A DNA stretch of 64,000 bases from Lacticaseibacillus hegangensis (GTDB lineage: Bacteria > Bacillota > Bacilli > Lactobacillales > Lactobacillaceae), in assembly GCF_003946465.1 (NCBI RefSeq), contig NZ_RHOL01000001.1, positions 87,857 through 151,856 on the forward strand, read 5' to 3'. The notes beneath the pieces are model-generated. The model was given only the letters and a program-made list of their open reading frames with translations. It searched no databases and was not told the origin of the DNA. Below, in pieces: positions 63,928 through 64,000 of this stretch. The position numbers were made by a program, and so were the translations under genes. Each line of letters begins with the position of its first letter. Position 1 is the stretch's first letter.

Positions 63928-64000
63928 ATATGAAACAGAACTTGATTTTGAGTACACCAAATACACCTACTCGAAATCTCAAAAAAATACAGGTATACTA

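Noticed and set aside
63928..64000. AT-rich end of the window with TACAGGTATACTA
   Set aside because: May hold a promoter for a gene beyond the window; too little sequence to call.

Overview
The window looks like chromosome of a high-GC member of the Lactobacillaceae, most likely Lacticaseibacillus-related. The reasons are the mevalonate pathway genes, the phoH-pgpH-ybeY-dgkA-cdd-era-recO and glyQS/dnaG/rpoD clusters, T-box control of tRNA synthetases, a lysine/alanine-rich SigA N-terminus, a C69 dipeptidase and Lactobacillales DUF families. This is inferred from gene content; no search was run. The chromosomal backbone is visibly GC-rich, whereas 47.5-57.9 kb is clearly AT-richer.

Layout. 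1-1.7 kb: end of a mevalonate operon (mvaD fragment, fni). 1.8-6.4 kb: minus-strand genes (RsmF-type methyltransferase, membrane protein, methyltransferase-like protein, MIP18/SufT-like factor, tautomerase, YitT protein). 6.6-12.8 kb: pepD, then nif3/trmK, rpoD and dnaG. 12.9-16.1 kb: glyS-glyQ behind a glycine T-box. 16.1-23.7 kb: LOG-like enzyme, a 1110-aa MMPL exporter divergent from a TetR regulator, two Cof-type HAD phosphatases and a family 2 glycosyltransferase. 23.7-30.6 kb: phoH-to-recO operon and the rpsU-yqeY operon. 30.8-34.7 kb: DUF299 kinase/phosphatase, nfo, a second YitT protein, msrB-msrA. 34.9-38.2 kb: hisS-aspS behind a T-box. 38.3-47.4 kb: cell-wall amidase, HAD, dtd, rel, rsmE-prmA block, DUF3013, Mpg glycosylase and small secreted or membrane proteins. 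58.0-64.0 kb: small hypotheticals, DUF960, YbaK-type deacylase, apt, recJ, ASCH protein.

The accessory feature is an integrated mobile element of about 10.3 kb in tRNA-Ser(CGA), between direct repeats at 47524-47544 and 57861-57881. It carries a tyrosine integrase, an HTH-Rep_trans (MobT-like) relaxase, a candidate oriT resembling those of the Tn916/ICEBs1 family, a DUF3173 protein, an XRE regulator, a HigB/HigA-type toxin-antitoxin pair, an MmeI-like methyltransferase with an altered nuclease motif, an XRE/ImmA pair whose promoter lies in a perfect palindrome, and a terminal DUF4417/unknown/unknown gene triad. No coupling protein or mating-pore genes are present, so it fits an integrative mobilizable element that needs a helper. 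The terminal triad is the best candidate for an undescribed system.

Other points of interest are three copies of a roughly 120-bp palindromic intergenic repeat with compensatory arm changes, a DnaG zinc motif with His replaced by Gln, a possibly leaderless toxin mRNA, a chimeric tRNA at the integration site, and a hisS-aspS T-box whose candidate specifier overlaps Asp and His codons.
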